From the NCBI GenBank assembly GCA_027061945.1, contig JAMOVR010000172.1, positions 1 to 40,625 of the forward strand: a DNA stretch of 40,625 nt, given 5' to 3'. The position numbers and the translations under genes are program-made. Numbering within the stretch: position 1 is the first letter of the stretch; each line of letters starts with the position of its first letter. The notes below the pieces were generated by a model, which saw only the letters and a list, made by a program, of their open reading frames with translations, was not told where the DNA came from and made no database searches. Below are positions 40,215 through 40,625 of this stretch, in pieces. This DNA comes from Candidatus Heimdallarchaeota archaeon (GTDB lineage: Archaea; Asgardarchaeota; Heimdallarchaeia; Heimdallarchaeales; JAJRWK01).

Positions 40215-40416
40215 GTAAACTACCCCTTGCTTTTGCTAGACTTCTTGCTTCACGGAAAATTTACCTTAAAATTGCTTCTTTATAAGGAATAATCTGGTTT
40301 GGAGTAGATCTATGATTACTCCTAATCAATCCATAATAATTATATAACCATTAAAATATTATTGTCTTTCATCCTTGCTACATTTTTCCAGAAAAAAGAG
40401 ATTCACGCTAATCAAG
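40215..40416 (-). mobile_element. TnpB-less IS200/IS605-like element, copy 6
   Basis: Minus strand: TTTTAA (rc of 40417-40422), then CTTGATTAGCGTGAATCTC and ~120 nt nearly identical to copy 4; right end with AAGCAAGAAGTCTAGC...GCAAGGGGTAG ending GTTTAC. The right hairpin is partly broken on its 5' arm. It occupies most of the 311-bp spacer between the class V aminotransferase and the molybdopterin oxidoreductase end; ORF 40375..40569 is a chance frame across it. Confidence 0.78.
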
Positions 40417-40463
40417 TTAAAATTGTTATTGAAAAAAAGAAAGTTTGTAGAACGTTTTATTTC

Positions 40464-40625
40464 TTACAAAGGATCAATTCTTACTGCGGCAACTTTAAAT
40501 TCAGGGATCTTGCTATATGGATCAAGAACGTCATTAGTTAGTAAATTAATAGCTGCTTCTTTAGAGTGAAATGTCATAAATACAGTACCTTTTAGTATTC
40601 TGTCTGTAACTTTAACTATTGTCTC
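40464..40625 (-). CDS. Molybdopterin oxidoreductase / formate dehydrogenase alpha subunit, C-terminal end (partial)
   Basis: Not in the ORF track because it runs off the window. The last 53 codons read [18 protein letters not shown], then [20 protein letters not shown], then [11 protein letters not shown] and TAA. This is the end of the molybdopterin-dinucleotide-binding domain of FdhA/FdhF-type enzymes (VTDRIxxGxVFMPFHF, NLLTNxxLDPxxKxPEFK). The family oxidises formate or related substrates using Mo/W-bis-MGD. Everything upstream is beyond the right edge. Confidence 0.88.
   Translation of the reverse strand, partial: ETIVKVTDRILKGTVFMTFHSKEAAINLLTNDVLDPYSKIPEFKVAAVRIDPL

Noticed and set aside
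40375-40569. ORF of 64 aa near the right edge
   Set aside because: It spans the left end of element copy 6 and the antisense of the molybdopterin oxidoreductase end; no protein features.

Overview
This is about 40.6 kb of AT-rich archaeal DNA. Archaeal information-processing genes run throughout: MCM, Hel308, Hjc, aPelota, SRP54, Pus10/TrmY, and the L1-L10(P0)-L12 operon. A Rab-like small GTPase, a two-domain gelsolin-like protein and a helical-repeat/longin-like protein sit among them. That mix of eukaryotic signature proteins points to an Asgard archaeon (Promethearchaeota). Heimdallarchaeia-like is a guess, because no rRNA is present to settle it.

Layout. 1-6.5 kb: 3' part of an intein-containing mcm, a convergent M20 amidohydrolase, then a hel308-deacetylase pair. 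6.6-9.5 kb: tRNA-Pro(GGG), gelsolin-like gene, tRNA-Ala(GGC), a C/D box sRNA on the minus strand, an HxlR regulator and a Rab-like GTPase. 9.5-17.6 kb: iorB/iorA, a PLP aminotransferase followed by a helical/longin-like protein, and two cell-surface genes. 17.7-21.1 kb: srp54, trmY and pus10 on the minus strand, where the last two act on successive steps of tRNA position 54/55 modification. 21.2-25.8 kb: sufB (with a 353-aa intein), sufD and a Rieske protein. 26-32 kb: METTL16/RlmF-like methyltransferase, TtuA/NcsA-type thiolase, M50 protease, pelota divergent from hjc and an acetyltransferase. 32.4-37 kb: AbrB-type protein, small proteins and the ribosomal stalk operon. 37-40.6 kb: membrane-anchored protein, ThiL-like kinase, class V aminotransferase and the 3' end of a molybdopterin oxidoreductase gene running off the right edge.

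The least expected content lies between genes. At least seven, probably eight, short elements (about 115-300 bp) share a left end starting just after (T/C)TTAA, a structured left arm, and a right end with a GAAGCCCC...GGGGTAGTTCAC hairpin. One keeps the last ~25 codons of a TnpB-like frame running into that hairpin. They look like TnpA/TnpB-less IS200/IS605-type elements that kept the segment which, in full-length elements, forms the 3' end of the omega (guide) RNA. Several dock exactly on stop codons. The second strong non-coding find is a textbook C/D box sRNA at 7981-8041 (minus); its two guides match neighbouring sites in 23S rRNA domain V from memory of conserved rRNA sequence.

Both inteins (MCM and SufB) keep splicing motifs, while their LAGLIDADG endonuclease motifs have lost the catalytic acidic residues. 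All assignments come from reading motifs; no database search was run.
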